DNA of 64,000 nucleotides from Monilinia fructicola (taxonomy: Eukaryota > Ascomycota > Leotiomycetes > Helotiales > Sclerotiniaceae): the NCBI GenBank assembly GCA_008692225.1, contig VICG01000011.1, positions 620,001-684,000 of the forward strand. Direction: 5' to 3'. Position 1 is the stretch's first letter; every line of letters starts with the position of its first letter. The position numbers were made by a program, and so were the translations under genes. Below, one piece after another: positions 1-12,480 of the stretch. The notes beneath the pieces are model-generated. The model had not been told where the DNA came from, made no database searches, and worked only from the letters and a program-made list of their open reading frames with translations.

Positions 1-1417
1 AGTATAGGTTCGCTAACATTGCATAAGAATGTAAATTTGACAGCTATATCTCTAAGCTGAAACATAAGCCCAGCATCCAACCCTCGTGACAAGCTCCCTT
101 CAACGCCAATATCCCCAATCCAATATCAAACAGAGGAAGCTTGCGACCTACAATGGTAGAAGTGGTAAACCTTTTGGCATATTATCTCTCTTTGGCCTTG
201 ATGGAGGCGGAGGCGCGGTTTTTCTGTCCGAATATGGCATGTTCATATCAACATTTATGCCGCCAGCAGCTCCATAAGATTTTTCAAAAAATGGTCGTCT
301 CGACAAGTACCGGTTCACTAATCGAAGCCTGGCGTGTAGTGCCATTACTACTCTTCGCCGTGTTGAGACGTTTCCACATTATGTTTTCCTTCGTACCAAA
401 AGTGTATATGATCTTCACGCTGAGCACCTTGGGGTAAGGAAAACTTCCTAAAACTTTCGTCGCAAAATATTCAAATGTCTGGATGGGAGATGGGAGGTCC
501 TTGAATGGATAAATCTGGCCGGGAAATCTATAAATATTATATCTTTTTTCAAGAACTCGAAGGTTTCAAATGTTTGTAGCTGGAGAATCTCATGTATCCG
601 TATCCTTCACAGACACATTTCTTTTTTGATATGTATGTATCTCGTGTTCTCGCAAATGAATTGAAAGGATCGTCACAGGATGTCGAAGGCTGTGCAATGC
701 TGATGTGTGGATTAAAATGGTTTGGTAGAGGTTGATTGGTTTGAGTGCAAGAAGTGAAAGGGTGTATTATATTGTATTTTGTTGTAATTTGTTGTATTAT
801 GTTGTGTTGTGTTGTGTTGGATTGGATCGTATTGGATTGTATTGTATTTACTCCGTCGTGTATTGTTATTCAAGTACTTAAACTTAAGTATATGGATACT
901 AGCGACCTCCAGGACTTGGTAGGTAAATAAACAACACGCCTAGAAAGTAAGAAGATGCAATTTGATGATTAAGGTTAGAACTGATGTGAATGAAATTATA
1001 AGGTAAAGTCTGGTACAAATAGAATGATGAGAACAATAGAACGACTGATGGATGGATGGATGGATGGCTGGCTGGCTGGATGATTGGCCAGCGACTCAAG
1101 GAATGAATGCTGTTGTTGCCACAAATGTAATCTTACAAGATTCAAATGGTTGGCAACGGGTAAACGAATGTCATGTAATGAGTGAATCAATGAACGAATG
1201 GTACGGAATGAATAAGAAATGAGTGGCTTATTAATAATTATGCTTATGATTCAATGACCTAAATGAATGGCCGTCCTCAATAACCAATGAAGGACCAGCC
1301 CAGCAGGAAATATGAAGTGAAGCTTGAAAAGAGTGAAAAGATGTTGAGCTACTCGAGATACTCGAGATACTTGAGCTGTTAGAACAAGAGAGGAAAGAAA
1401 AAAAGGATTAGACCAGA

Positions 1418-1448
<31 letters not shown>

Positions 1449-2405
1449 CATATCATATCATATCATACCTACGGAGTATATCATTGGACATTATCTAGAT
1501 CTCCATTCATTTCAGAGCAGAAAGTATAAAAATTATCCTTCCGAACAATCTCAATCTATTTCCGGAAACCAATCTCAATCCCCGGGACCAGCCAATCCCA
1601 TCAAGATGTTTCACGCATCTTGACACTTTGCAAAAGCAAAACGGCTCCAATTCTCCATCGTTTGCCTATCTGATAGATTTCAGGGGCATCGCAATCCATG
1701 CGCTGACATCGTTTCACGATTTTAGCCTTTTCGGCAATCAAAAGAGATGGATTGCGAAAATGGCGTTCGACGGAGTACTAACTTGAATTGTAGAAGGGAC
1801 GGCGGGCGGTCAAAGAGCGTCGAATCATTTGTACTACTGTACTTGTGCTACTCTACTTGTACAGTGCGGAGGATACAAGTATGCACATTGCACAGTATGA
1901 TGTGCTTCTAATTAGTAAATGGGGTTGACATTAAACGAGCTAGATACCACATTGTTGTGATGAGCAGGTACTGTATGTATAAACTACTGAATAGATAGAT
2001 GTTGGACTACCCGTGGACTACTCTGTACAGTAGTAGGTAAACGTAAATATATCTATCTATATTAACCTAAGAATTAACAATTAGACTTCTCATTATTCTT
2101 GTAAGTAATAATCGACTAGGTATGTATAATATATATATATGGATATATAAAGCGCCTCTTCGATCACCAATTCAATCGTACCCTTACCTATTAGATATAA
2201 GATCCATATTCTAGACCTCCTAGCCTCCTCACTGCATAAGTCGCAGGAACTCGACCGCAGTAACACGACCAGTGAGTCTCAAGGAAAGAATATCGATCGA
2301 GCTTTGATATATATTGCAACAGTAAACCTAATCTCAGCCGATCCCGCTATATTATACAGTACTCTCTCTACCAAATATAAGGCGCATGACAAAACTTCTA
2401 AACAA
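1..2405. other. Intergenic, no supportable gene
   Basis: No open frame here shows family resemblance or good coding character. The stretch holds simple repeats: GGAT/GGCT tetramers near 1046-1083, seven GACCA pentamers at 1411-1446, and TGTACAGTA-like motifs around 1840-2035. Positions 2040-2160 are AT-rich. A short proline-rich minus frame at 148-345 could be an exon of a gene lying to the left, but nothing confirms it. Confidence 0.6.
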
Positions 2406-4450
2406 TCACAATTTGAAATCCCCATTAACCTTCTCCCACCCTCTTACGACACCTTCATTCTCACCGATATCAACCATTCCAGCGACCTTCTCCGCCAATG
2501 CAATCTTCAATGTTCTTGATTCCTCTGTACATAGCTCGTAGATAACACCGAGATTGAAGGTTAAAGCATGGAAGGAATTATCTTCCGCGATCAGTGATTC
2601 GAGGATGGTTTTTGCCTGTTGGTTAGATTGTGAGTATAACGTGGCCGGATCGATATTGGAAGAAATGAATGGGGTTATGACGATACGGGACCATACTGAA
2701 AAGGGAGATGATACGTACCTCATCACCACGACCCAAGTAGAATAATGTAACTCCGAGGTTCTGTCTCCACATAGCTTTCTCTCCTTTGCCAGCTTTAGTT
2801 GCTGTGTTTGCAATGAGCTCTTCCCAGATCACTACGGCTTCCTCATACCTCCCTTCAGCAACAAATGCTAGGGCTCTGATCGTTCCATCTATCTCAGTCG
2901 CTAGGAATTCCTTGCCATTTCCTTTCTTCAGACATTGCCTTGCAGCATCAATATCTCCCAAACATAGCCACAGCAAAGCCTTCTTTGCCCTGAGCACCTC
3001 ATCTCCCTCCTCGTTCACTTTTAAGCTCTTCAGATGCATTCCTGCCCCAACCAAATCCCCCATCTCGATGAGCGCACTTGCAACCCTAATGCCTAGATCC
3101 GCCAACCTTCCCTCCCATAATTCGATCTCCGCATCTACCTCCTCTCCGGCTACCTTACGCTTCTTTAATTTCGTCAATGTACTCCTAGCGTCCCTGGCCA
3201 AATCATAGTATCCCATAACACCTCTCCTAGCATCTCCTAATCCCATACCCTGCAGTCTAACGGCCAAAACTCTCAGCTCCCATCCGACCATATGAGTGCC
3301 CGTTTCATCATCTCGATAATAGGCAGCATTCAGGTCTTCGAGGGCTTTGACTTCCTGAGCCGCAAGTTGTGTTTGATTGCAGAGTGTGAGACAGGCGAGA
3401 CGAATGTAGAAGAGGTTGAATATATCATCATGTGATGTGGGACCAGGGTTAGACGTTAACAGAGTGGCACTGAGAATAGCCGCAGCTCGAAAATAGCCAG
3501 CTGCCAGGAGTGAAGAGAGAGTATTGGCGTCGGGATTGGGCGGGAGTGACGAAGCTGGCGAGGATTGAAATGGTGGAGGGATGTCGTGTACAGGTAGAGG
3601 ATGGTAAATTTCTGGACGCAGAATGTAGGAGAAGTCTTTCTGAAGTGTTGATACGGTGGATTGAAATGATGTGTTTTGTGATGGCGAAAGTGACGTGGGG
3701 GCTGTCATGAATGTGTTGGACGATAGATTCGAACCTGGAGCTGGCGATGGAAGCCTAGGTGTCCGGCTTCTTGGCGCTGAACCACCTGGCGAGAGTGTTC
3801 GCGTCGTATTGATATAGTTTGTCGGTGACATAGGGCTATTCAGAGGAGAGCTATCTGAAGTTAGCATTAGTATCCCCGTCTATGCGAATAATCCGTACTC
3901 GTTGATATCCAGCGGACCCCTTGTCGGCCGTCTGGGTAAAGCTGTTGGGTAATTAGTCAAATGCCTGTTTCGATCCATCACGAAAGAGCTATCTTATGAA
4001 CATGGAGTTAAATGAGGTACTGAGCTTATGCTCAGAGAAAGTTATTCATTCTCATTAAAGATGTCATCTTCCATGGGAAATCATGTGCCTGCAACCATCT
4101 ATGGTATTCACCTAGTTCGCGCACTCACGCAAATCCCGGCAGCAAAACAACGAGGTCCGTTCTTCTATCATCCATGGATCTTTCAAGCATCCTAAATACG
4201 ATAACAATGTTTCGTCCAATCTAGCAAGCGCCATTCTCGAAAACGCCCCCAACCCCTTGATGACGGCGATAAGGCGGCTATCAAGAACCACATGAACCAA
4301 CTTCTGGAAGTTTCAACGGCGGAACAAATGAAAGACTAAAAGCTTACCTCTCCCCGAAGAGGGGTGCCGAGCATGTTTCCTTCCTCCCTTTGCGTCTGAT
4401 GAAGTACTTTCCATTTTCAAGTTGTATTGTGATTGTTCCAGCTCCGACAT
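2406..4450 (-). CDS. TPR protein, TRAPPC12-like (trafficking complex subunit)
   Basis: The model is complement(join(2406..2615,2719..3854,4348..4450)), 482 aa. The 103-bp intron 2616-2718 has GTACGT donor, CTAAC branch and CAACAG acceptor. The 493-bp first intron 3855-4347 has a GTAAGC donor, and exon 1 (34 codons plus one base) joins exon 2 in phase to give GRDSSPLNSP. The ATG seen at 3867 lies between branch point and acceptor, so it is probably intronic. The N-terminal ~120 residues are Ser/Pro-rich and look disordered. The rest is helical, with TPR-like repeats such as ALLWLCLGDIDAARQCL and LGVTLFYLGRGDE, and a C-terminal LTFNLGVIYELCTE repeat. Fungal proteins of this layout are annotated as TRAPPC12/TTC15-like, acting in ER-Golgi tethering. 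That family name is inferred from overall pattern; the TPR call is firmer. The long first intron is the least certain part. Confidence 0.75.
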
Positions 4451-4676
4451 TCGAATCAGTGACTGGATTTATGAATTATTTATGCACGTTCGTTGGCTAG
4501 CGAATTATGCAAATATGCATATTTTATGCACCACCACAAGCTTGAACATTGAAGAGACTCATCTACAGTAGAATCTTTACAATAATAAAATTTTGTTGAG
4601 CGAGAATGCATTCTATAATAGGTATTAACACCGCAAGGCTTTATCGTCTTTAATCACAGGTAAGTAGGTATGGTAT

Positions 4677-6245
4677 CTAGGCAACATTTCCACCTTCGAC
4701 AACGAATACCGCACTTCCACTACCAGGTTTACTAACTACAACTGCCGCCTCCCTCTGCTCCTTTGACAAGTCTTTCTTCGAATAATATTCTCTATCCCAA
4801 GCCTCTCTAACCGCATTGACTTTGTTAGCCGGTACCAAATGTACACTGCATCCACCCCAGCCTGCGCCAGTCAATCTGCTACCATAACTACCTGCTCTCT
4901 TGGCTATTTCGCATAGCTCGTCTAATTCTGGACAACTGCAATCAAATTCTTCTCTGCAGCTGGTCTGGGTTTCGTTCATCAGATCACCAAGTTTCTTGTT
5001 GAAAGTTTCGGTGGAATCACCACCGTCGGCATTCAAATAAGACTCGGGGTGTTCGAGGACTTTCATAAACTTTAGAACTCGGAGAGCTTCGGTGAACACA
5101 TGAAGAGTTCTTTGTCTAAGCTTGAAGTGCTCCGCGCGGACGGGGAAAGTGGAGGTGAAGCGTTCGTTTAACTCTGCGACGGTCAAGTTTATGACAGAAG
5201 CGATTTCTTCCCTGGTATATCCCTCTTCTTTTGTAAATGTCTTCTTTGTGAGGTCAATGAGTTCGGAAAGTTGCTCTTCGAGTGGTGCCGTAGAGTTACC
5301 AAAATATTTGCTATGGAATCCGTGAAGAGAGACACCTAGAGGTCCGGAGTCGGAAGGAAGAGGGTCTTTAGATTTGTTGATAGCGGCATGAAGATAGGCT
5401 GCCGCGAGACTGCACTCTACGACTCTCAAGTTATAGCAAACTGGACCAGTGACATGCTTGTCCGCCGCAACAAACGATTGTGCAATAACAAATGTGAGTT
5501 CGGGGTTCGTTTTTGGGAAGTGGACAGGCTTTGCTGTCAGTGTTGGATTGAAGGAAACATATAATGCCGAGCCACGAATAGAAAAGACCGATGCGGATTG
5601 ATCCATTCCGCCCGAGTTGACACCTACTGCTCTTTCACTGACAATCGCCAATTCAGTAAGTTGTGTCTTATCAACAGATTGCTCTCCATTGGCAAACATG
5701 ACCGCAAGGGCGGAAGCTGTAGTGAAAGCGGCAGAGCTACTTAAGCCACCACCAGCAGGTACAGTTCCATCCATCAAGACTTCCATACTCTTGGGTCTGA
5801 AATTGTTTCCATGCTTCTTTCTCAATAACTCCAAAGCTCCCCGGAGTCCAGACTTTAAGTAATTTGTCCACTCATGTACCTTCGAATCAATCTCAACTGC
5901 ATCGAATGGGATGTCGAACTCATGCGCTGGAAACCTATCCGCCAGAACATTTGAAACTCGTACTTTGAATGTTGTACTAGTAGAAGCAGATTCGTCGATT
6001 TGGGTAGAAACTGCGAGTAAGGCATCTGCAGTTATCGCCATAGGAAGGACAGAGTATAAGGAGTAATCGATATGCTCGCCGATAATGTTGACACGACCTG
6101 GGGATCGTGAAACAAACTGCGCATCGTGTCCATAATTGCTCTTGAATTGCTTGAGAAGTTTATCCCATCTATCCGTTTGTGCAGCTAAGGCATCTTCGGT
6201 GTAGATATCTTTGAGAGACCTTGCGACAGGTACAATGCCAGCCAT
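4677..6245 (-). CDS. GAL1: Galactokinase
   Basis: A single-exon 522-aa protein. It phosphorylates galactose at C1 with ATP, the first committed step of the Leloir pathway, in the cytosol. Three family signatures are visible. The galactokinase motif RVNIIGEHIDYSLYSVLP lies at about residues 51-68. The GHMP-kinase ATP loop PAGGGLSSSAAF is at about 163-174. A C-terminal glycine-rich GSRLTGAGWGGCSVHL lies near residue 465. Length matches fungal galactokinases (about 500-530 aa). The start is the first ATG of the frame (MAGIVPVARS) and aligns with the family N-terminus. The frame is intact with no intron. Galactose regulation is known for the family in yeasts, but I see no clear Gal4-type CGG-N11-CCG site immediately upstream. 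No other Leloir genes are adjacent. Confidence 0.96.
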   Translation of the reverse strand: MAGIVPVARSLKDIYTEDALAAQTDRWDKLLKQFKSNYGHDAQFVSRSPGRVNIIGEHIDYSLYSVLPMAITADALLAVSTQIDESASTSTTFKVRVSNVLADRFPAHEFDIPFDAVEIDSKVHEWTNYLKSGLRGALELLRKKHGNNFRPKSMEVLMDGTVPAGGGLSSSAAFTTASALAVMFANGEQSVDKTQLTELAIVSERAVGVNSGGMDQSASVFSIRGSALYVSFNPTLTAKPVHFPKTNPELTFVIAQSFVAADKHVTGPVCYNLRVVECSLAAAYLHAAINKSKDPLPSDSGPLGVSLHGFHSKYFGNSTAPLEEQLSELIDLTKKTFTKEEGYTREEIASVINLTVAELNERFTSTFPVRAEHFKLRQRTLHVFTEALRVLKFMKVLEHPESYLNADGGDSTETFNKKLGDLMNETQTSCREEFDCSCPELDELCEIAKRAGSYGSRLTGAGWGGCSVHLVPANKVNAVREAWDREYYSKKDLSKEQREAAVVVSKPGSGSAVFVVEGGNVA

Positions 6246-7914
6246 TTTGAATGAAAGTTATCGAGAGGGAGGGGTTCGTAGGCGGGGTAGCTGTCGGTAT
6301 GGATTGCTGCGAATTTACGAGTGGAAATCTGCGATTCTGTTAATCTGCAGAATGAGGTGAGGATAAATGCTCGGGTAGGAGAAGAAGAGCAGCAAGAGTT
6401 AATCGAACAGGAGATCACAATCATAAGCCTCCAAAAGTCATGTAGGGCACGAGATCATAACATTCACTGTCGTATACCTAGTACAATTTAGGACTATACC
6501 TAGGTACAAGAGGAAGGACCCCGCCATTACCCCCGCTGTGCCCCGAAGATTTCTCCAGATTATTGGTGCGCCTCGTTCCGTCGTCCACTATTCATTTCCA
6601 GACGGAAAAATTCAACAGTTACCTTTCGTATGGGTCAATGAAAGCAAGCTTAATTGTGGGACGTTTGATTTGAGTGAATTTCTAAGCTCATCTTCATTCG
6701 TATGTATTTGATTGAAGCCGAGGAGAAAGTTTGATTGATTGATTGATTGATGGCTGGTGATTTGATGTGAGAAGAAGAACCTTGAGATTTGGTACTGGCT
6801 GGATTTATATTTATATACGGTGACCGATATAGACGAGTTCGGCCACGGATCGCTTGATAATGAAGGGGCTAATACAATACTAGTACAGAGGTACAATACA
6901 ATAAATCCAAGTAGACCATAATTAGACCAATGTTTAAATCTTCTACTCGAGTATATGCATGGATGGACATATGAACCGTTCATCCTGTATCAACAAATCT
7001 ATAAAATGCAATGTTAACATAAATAATATTCATATAAATAACCTTCCCCCATATTGTTTTCCCCCATCAAATCCGTCTCAACCCGTCTCCAATCCCTCAC
7101 TGAATCCCCCATCATATCCCCATCCCATCTTTCCTTCTTTCCCTCCCACAAAATCCTCAAATTCCCAAATTCTCAATCACCCCACTCACCCCACCACTCA
7201 CTCCATTTCTCATCCCACCTTGCTGTACCCGTCCGAACTGCCCATGCAAATCCAACCTTAAGCCCCCGATTTCCATCTTCACGCCCAAAGTTGTTACAGT
7301 AGTAGTCAACCGAGCCAACCACACGTGAATAGATCACATCGCCACAATCACTCCTTTTCAATCCATCAAAATTGGAAAAAAAAAGTTCTAGTAGGAGCGG
7401 ATAACTTCGGCATTTATCAGATGTGCAACAAAAAATGCAGATATAATTCAATCTGGATACTTGCGGCAAAAACAAATATTTCGGGGACCGACCGATTTGG
7501 TTTAGTTGTAATTTTCGTTGCTGTGGATGCTGGCTGGGTGAAGAGCGAGATATACACAGTAGTGACATTTCCACTGTGCTTTATTTCTATTTCTATCTAT
7601 ATGTATGAGAAGGCATATGTTTCATTCATTCATGCTTTGAGTCCAACAGCTTTTTATCCAGGATTCCAAAAAGAACTATCCCAAACTCCTTTCGGCCAGC
7701 TATACTTAGTATAACAATGAGATTAACTATATACATTATCATATCCTGAATCATCATCGCTGTGAAGCGCTAATGTAGTTCCAGCCATGCCATGCGATTT
7801 CTTCGTTAGCTGACATCCCAAACACCTATCAACGCCGATTTTATGCCTGAATCGCTCGAGGGTATACTGTATAACCAAAAAGGGATTCTAAGTCTCCTTT
7901 AAGGAATTAATCCC
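6246..7914. other. Intergenic between GAL1 and GT31 gene
   Basis: No supportable gene. Several 80-130 codon frames exist on both strands, but they overlap each other, are rich in Ser/Pro/His or low-complexity residues and show no recognisable family. GATT tetramers occur at 6730-6750. The 1.67 kb contains the 5' region of the galactokinase gene (near 6246-6450) and the 3' region of the glycosyltransferase gene. Confidence 0.6.
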
Positions 7915-9498
7915 TCAGTTCATATTTTTTCGCTGGTACTTTTTCGCTTGTCTCCAATTCAGGACCAGCACTTCATCACTCCCCTTCCTCGCCTCTCCTT
8001 CTCCCTCTGTTCGTCTTCTTAAATAAACTTGTCGCACCGCATTTCCATTTTCAATCAAAAAGCTGTCCAAAAATATCCAGCTTGTTTTCTGCTCCTCGTT
8101 CAATCCTGGCCGTGTTGGTGCTAGACTGTGGCTAACATCCACATTTTTATTATCCCAGGTCACCTCTGTTCTCCTCAAATCGATACCCCCGTCATCAACA
8201 AATGTCGAGTTATTCAATTGGCTCATCGCTCCACGCTGTAATGATCCTTCGGGATATTTCGCGATGCTGAATCCATTGGTAAGGACGACATCGTTTTCAA
8301 ATTGCCAACGTTGCAAAAAGCATTCATCGCAAACGTTCGATACTAAATGCATCTTGTCCATCTCGTAAGGGTATTTGGTCGCGGATCCTGCTTTCCAATG
8401 ATGCAAAGATAATATTCTTCTACCATTTTCATAGAAGCCAGAATGGTCTCCAGTGAGATCTATTTGTGAGAGTCCTGCTATTGGCTTTAGTTTAGCATCT
8501 GAATGCAGATATATGCAGTCCATCACCAGTGTATCTCCTGAGGTGAATCTCATGTTGTTTTTGCACTCTTCATTATTATCGTGGACAATTTTGGCTAGTG
8601 GAGTGGAAAGAAAGACTCCTGCCCCTCCAAATGCCATTAGTCCGTACGTTTTCACTGCTCCCCAATCCTCGGACAATCCGCCAATATATTGAGGTTTGGT
8701 ATGGTCGTGAAGAGCAAGCTCATCGAGGAGAGCACGGAAAGAAGGGAAGAATGTATCATCATCCATAATCACAGTCCATTGCGTTTTCTTGTTGCGAGCA
8801 GCATACATGACATTTATCAAGGAGAAATATCGTTGGTTGAAGAAATCCTCTTTCTTGACCGGTGGTATAATTGTGATTTGCATTCCTGCTTTACGATACT
8901 CCTTTTGGAGTCGAAAAATATCGGATTTGGATGCCAGTTCTTCTTCACTTTCTTTGACTATTGCGAATAAACGAGCTCCAGTGTTGGGCAGCCATCGTGC
9001 TAAATGTTGCTTTGTCTCGCGGAGACGTTTCATCGTGGTCTGCAGGCCAAATATCATGTTCGAGGCGTCAACTTCAGTTACTGGAGGATAAGGCACTTCG
9101 AGTGTGAGCGGTGAACAGTGGTCGACGGAGCTATCGATAGAGAGCTCTCCGCGTTGGAAAACTTTCTGGCTGTCGAATAAGGGCTCATCAATAGTGGTTA
9201 TTGACGGTCGTGCTCCATGATTCGGCATTGCGATAATATCTCGATGGGCAACTTTCAAAGGGTATGATAGGTTGTATTTGTCCAGCCACTCAAAACTTTC
9301 TATAACATGACAATCCTGTGCTGTCTCGATTTCGGCTGCATTCTCCATCCAATTTTCTTCTACCCACCCATAACCTGCTCCTGCTTCTTGATGTACAAAA
9401 TATGGTACCGCATCGAATGATCCATGACGGGCAACCAATATTATCGCAGTTACGATTATCGAGGATACTGCTAAAAGAAATGGTCTTTTAGATTTCAT
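7915..9498 (-). CDS. GT31/Fringe-like type II membrane glycosyltransferase
   Basis: A single-exon protein of 527 aa from the ATG at 9498; the open frame extends upstream only through a TTG codon. Residues 1-6 are basic (MKSKRP) and 7-24 form a hydrophobic anchor (FLLAVSSIIVTAIILVA), the layout of a Golgi type II enzyme. The catalytic domain contains an acidic metal-binding triad in QWTVIMDDDTFFPS (DDD at about 246-248), followed by YIGGLSEDW, GGAGVFLSTPLA and GDTLVMDCIYLH. These match fungal proteins with a Fringe-like domain (GT31, DUF604-type), which transfer sugars from nucleotide donors. Acceptor and sugar are not predictable from sequence. The frame is intact. It faces the RING-CH gene divergently across 1.4 kb. 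Confidence 0.82.
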   Translation of the reverse strand: MKSKRPFLLAVSSIIVTAIILVARHGSFDAVPYFVHQEAGAGYGWVEENWMENAAEIETAQDCHVIESFEWLDKYNLSYPLKVAHRDIIAMPNHGARPSITTIDEPLFDSQKVFQRGELSIDSSVDHCSPLTLEVPYPPVTEVDASNMIFGLQTTMKRLRETKQHLARWLPNTGARLFAIVKESEEELASKSDIFRLQKEYRKAGMQITIIPPVKKEDFFNQRYFSLINVMYAARNKKTQWTVIMDDDTFFPSFRALLDELALHDHTKPQYIGGLSEDWGAVKTYGLMAFGGAGVFLSTPLAKIVHDNNEECKNNMRFTSGDTLVMDCIYLHSDAKLKPIAGLSQIDLTGDHSGFYENGRRILSLHHWKAGSATKYPYEMDKMHLVSNVCDECFLQRWQFENDVVLTNGFSIAKYPEGSLQRGAMSQLNNSTFVDDGGIDLRRTEVTWDNKNVDVSHSLAPTRPGLNEEQKTSWIFLDSFLIENGNAVRQVYLRRRTEGEGEARKGSDEVLVLNWRQAKKYQRKNMN

Positions 9499-10904
9499 TG
9501 CTCGATTGACTGCGAATAACTGGACAAAAAGTATCCCAGAAGAGTACTCCAAAAACCACAGTCGACGATAAGTATAGCAAGATGTAAGTGAGAGACTGTG
9601 CGGAACACAAGAGAAAGGGTGTGCCAGACTATTAAATTTCTGAGATGCTAGAACAAACTCGGTAGGAGACTCGCAAATTTACTATAATAATGGGGTTGAT
9701 AAGGTTTCCAAGGTTGAGATAACAAACTTGGAAGCAGGGTAAACAGGATGGATTAGGTCTTCGTCGTCATAAGTACCCGGAACCTAGTGAAAGAGCTGGG
9801 AAAGGCTACTTGACTATAGTCGACTTGACTAGACTCGACTCAAGTATTACGAACTATGCCATACTTACCTAGATACCAGTAGTTTGAGAAATGGATGAGG
9901 TCTACCTACCAAAGAGCTAATAGGCAAAACGGGAAAAGAGAAAGAAAGAAAGTAGCGGAAATCAATCTTAATCTGCCACGTTTGACATAATCAGCTAATT
10001 TATCTTCCCTAAATTCTATTCCCAAGTATTGGACTCCATAATATTGACGTCCTACTACCGGGACAGTACTAGTGTAGATATACCACACGATGCAACTCTT
10101 TTGACACAAACACATAGTTCTATGTATCAAGATTACGGTCTTCACTTGAAAGGTTCTCGACTGCATCGCCCGTATCCTCATTTCACAGATCCGCGCGCGT
10201 AGTTTACTGATACGCATGGGTGAATATCCAACATAAGAAATCACGAATACTATGTATCTAGTTACTCTCTTGCAGCGGGGGGCAGCGGCCAAATGAGGAT
10301 TCTGGGGCGATAATCAAAGTCCTTGGCGATACCTACGCTAGAACTATACCAATTGAAATTAAGAAGTTCTCTTCTACCCGTGGACACCCAAAGATGATAG
10401 GGAATAGGGGGGTGGATAACAAAAGACATAACGACGATCTTGACATCTAATGTAAGAAGAAGGAGAAGAAGGATTGCGTATGAGAATGAAATTATAATCA
10501 GGTGATGACGTTGAGATTGAATACGAGATACCTAGCACTTGTAAGTTGTAACCTTATTGTAATACAAGAAGTATCTTATCGGTACTTCCATTTCATCTCT
10601 TGGCTTCAGCCTCGTGACATTCACGGTGGAGAGACAAGGCTGATGATTAACTAAGAACTACCTAGGTAGCTGTGGCTTGTATATGTGGCGTCTTGAAACA
10701 ATCCGCGGCGACATTTCGTGAACCCTCATTTAATGTAAGAAAGGCTGGATTACTCACTTATTAACAAAATCTACTTCCTCAAAATTAGCATTTTCTTTTT
10801 GGTATTATTTGCAAATTCTTAATTCATTCTCTTCCTAAGCAATGCGATAATTCCCCTTCAACTTTTATAATACCAAAGATTAGCAGTCAATCCAAATTCC
10901 CAAA
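9499..10904. other. Divergent intergenic region
   Basis: This 1.4 kb holds the promoters of the glycosyltransferase gene (leftward) and the RING-CH gene (rightward). A 128-codon minus frame at 9906-10292 has no family character and many rare-looking Arg/Cys runs, so I do not call it. A CTACCTAGGTAG palindrome is at about 10668-10679. Confidence 0.55.
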
Positions 10905-12480
10905 ATGGAACGATATACAGCTCCCTCAAGGGTGCGAGATAGAATTGAACCAGTACGTCCTGAGCAATCGAGTCAGGAACCTTTGGCGGCCCCGATGTCT
11001 TCCAATATTGCTCAAGAGACCGTGTCATCTAATTCCGAAGAATCAAAAGAAGCTCATATCCTAAATCAACCTCAGTCCGCCAACCCTACCCATTCCCAAG
11101 AAGCAGAACAAGATACAGCACCACCTCCACAGGGGGAGATAAAAACGTGCTGGATATGTCAAATGGATGATACAGATGACGGACCTCAAACTTCACCTTG
11201 GCGATCCCCATGTCCTTGCTCTCTACGAGCCCACGAGTCGTGTTTGATGGAATGGATTGCAGTATCCGCAGACAAGGAACTGGCGCCGAAGATCGTTTGC
11301 CCAGTCTGCAAATACCAACTTAAAATCGATCAACCTAAAGATTTTCTGGTCATAACGGTTGACAAGCTACACCGCATGGCAAAGAGTATAGTACTTCCTA
11401 CAGCGGCTGGTGCAGTCTTTAGTTGCGTCTATTCCGGATCTCTCCTCTTTGGCGTCAACAGTCTGGCATTGGTATTCGGGGCCGACGAGGCTCGAGGGAT
11501 GATACTAGAGAACTATGATGATTTCTGGGACCGTCGTATTCTTGGTAATTACGTACAATTACCCATCAATCAGATCTTAACGAAATATATGTTTCCATTC
11601 CTCGGGGGTGGGCTCATGACTGTACCGAGTTGGAGAACAGCGATAGGCCTGCCATTAATTGCTCCGACGCTCATATTATCTCGGACAGCAATCGCAGATT
11701 CTGTCTTTGCCATAGTACCTGTCACCGTAGGTATACTTGGCAAATCACCAGTGCCCAACTGCTAACATGACCTAGTATTTCCTCTTTAGTCCCGACAACA
11801 AAAGTATAACGACCTGGCCCCCATCCCCGGGTCGCACATTCGCACTTCTCCCCTATGTCAGATTTGCATACAATACTCTGTATCATCATATGTTCTACAA
11901 TTTAGAAAAGAAATGGGATCTGGCTGTTCAGCGCAAACCACGAGAAGGAGAAACTGCAGAACAAATCGCTCTAGAGCAGCGCAGAGAACAAGAAGGTGAG
12001 GGGTTCTTGAACTTTGAAGTGGAAATTGTCGATGAAGTGAGGGACGAAGATGGAAATATTATTCCACCAGATATCCCACAGGCACCCGCGGGTAATCGCA
12101 ACCGAAACCGACATCGAAATCGTAATGGTAATGGTAACGGGGATGATCAAGAAGCCGTGAACGAAAATGATTGGGGAGTCCGCCAAAATGTCAGTACACA
12201 CAGTTTATCGTTTCAGTTCATGGGCGCAGTATTGTTCCCTGCAATATCGAGCTTAATGGGTAGCGCGCTTAAATACGTATTGCCATCTATATGGATGAGA
12301 GCCAGAGGAGGAAAGCCGGGATTCTTACAGCATAAATGGGCTCGAAGTGTAGTTGGAGGATGTCTATTTGTGGTGTTAAAGGATGTGGTGGTACTTTATT
12401 GCAAGTGGAAGAAAGCAAGGGATTTTGGGAGGAAGAGAGTTATAGATTTTGTGGGCAAAGGGAAGGAAAAGGCTGCATGA
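10905..12480 (+). CDS. RING-CH (MARCH-type) membrane E3 ubiquitin ligase
   Basis: The model is join(10905..11726,11776..12480), 508 aa. The 49-bp intron has a GTAGGT donor and GCTAACATGACCTAG acceptor, and joins in phase 0 so that PVT continues into YFLFSPDN. A RINGv zinc finger of C4HC3 type spans residues 82-135: CWIC, then CPCSLRAHESC, then CPVC, with ligands near C82, C85, C103, C105, H110, C113, C132 and C135. This domain binds E2 ubiquitin-conjugating enzymes. Hydrophobic segments follow (about 155-190 and beyond, plus FMGAVLFPAISSLMGSALKYVL in exon 2), so the protein is probably anchored in ER, vacuolar or mitochondrial membrane with the RING in the cytosol. An Arg/Asn-rich low-complexity stretch (NRNRNRHRNRNGNGNG-like) separates them. 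Substrates are unknown. Confidence 0.85.

Noticed and set aside
86..437. Overlapping short frames at the left edge, including a Pro-rich minus frame (148-345)
   Set aside because: No family resemblance, and several frames are open at once. It might be an exon of a gene outside the window, but splice signals are not convincing.
4560..4600. CTACAGTAGAATCTTTACA, resembling the pogo-like terminus at 29646
   Set aside because: Only about 12 bases match and no second end or TA-bounded partner was found nearby.
7173..7714. Two overlapping frames of about 130 codons on opposite strands
   Set aside because: Mutual antisense overlap, no domain, no homology sense; typical chance frames.
9906..10292. 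128-codon minus frame
   Set aside because: Composition unlike neighbouring genes and no family features; it lies within a divergent promoter region.
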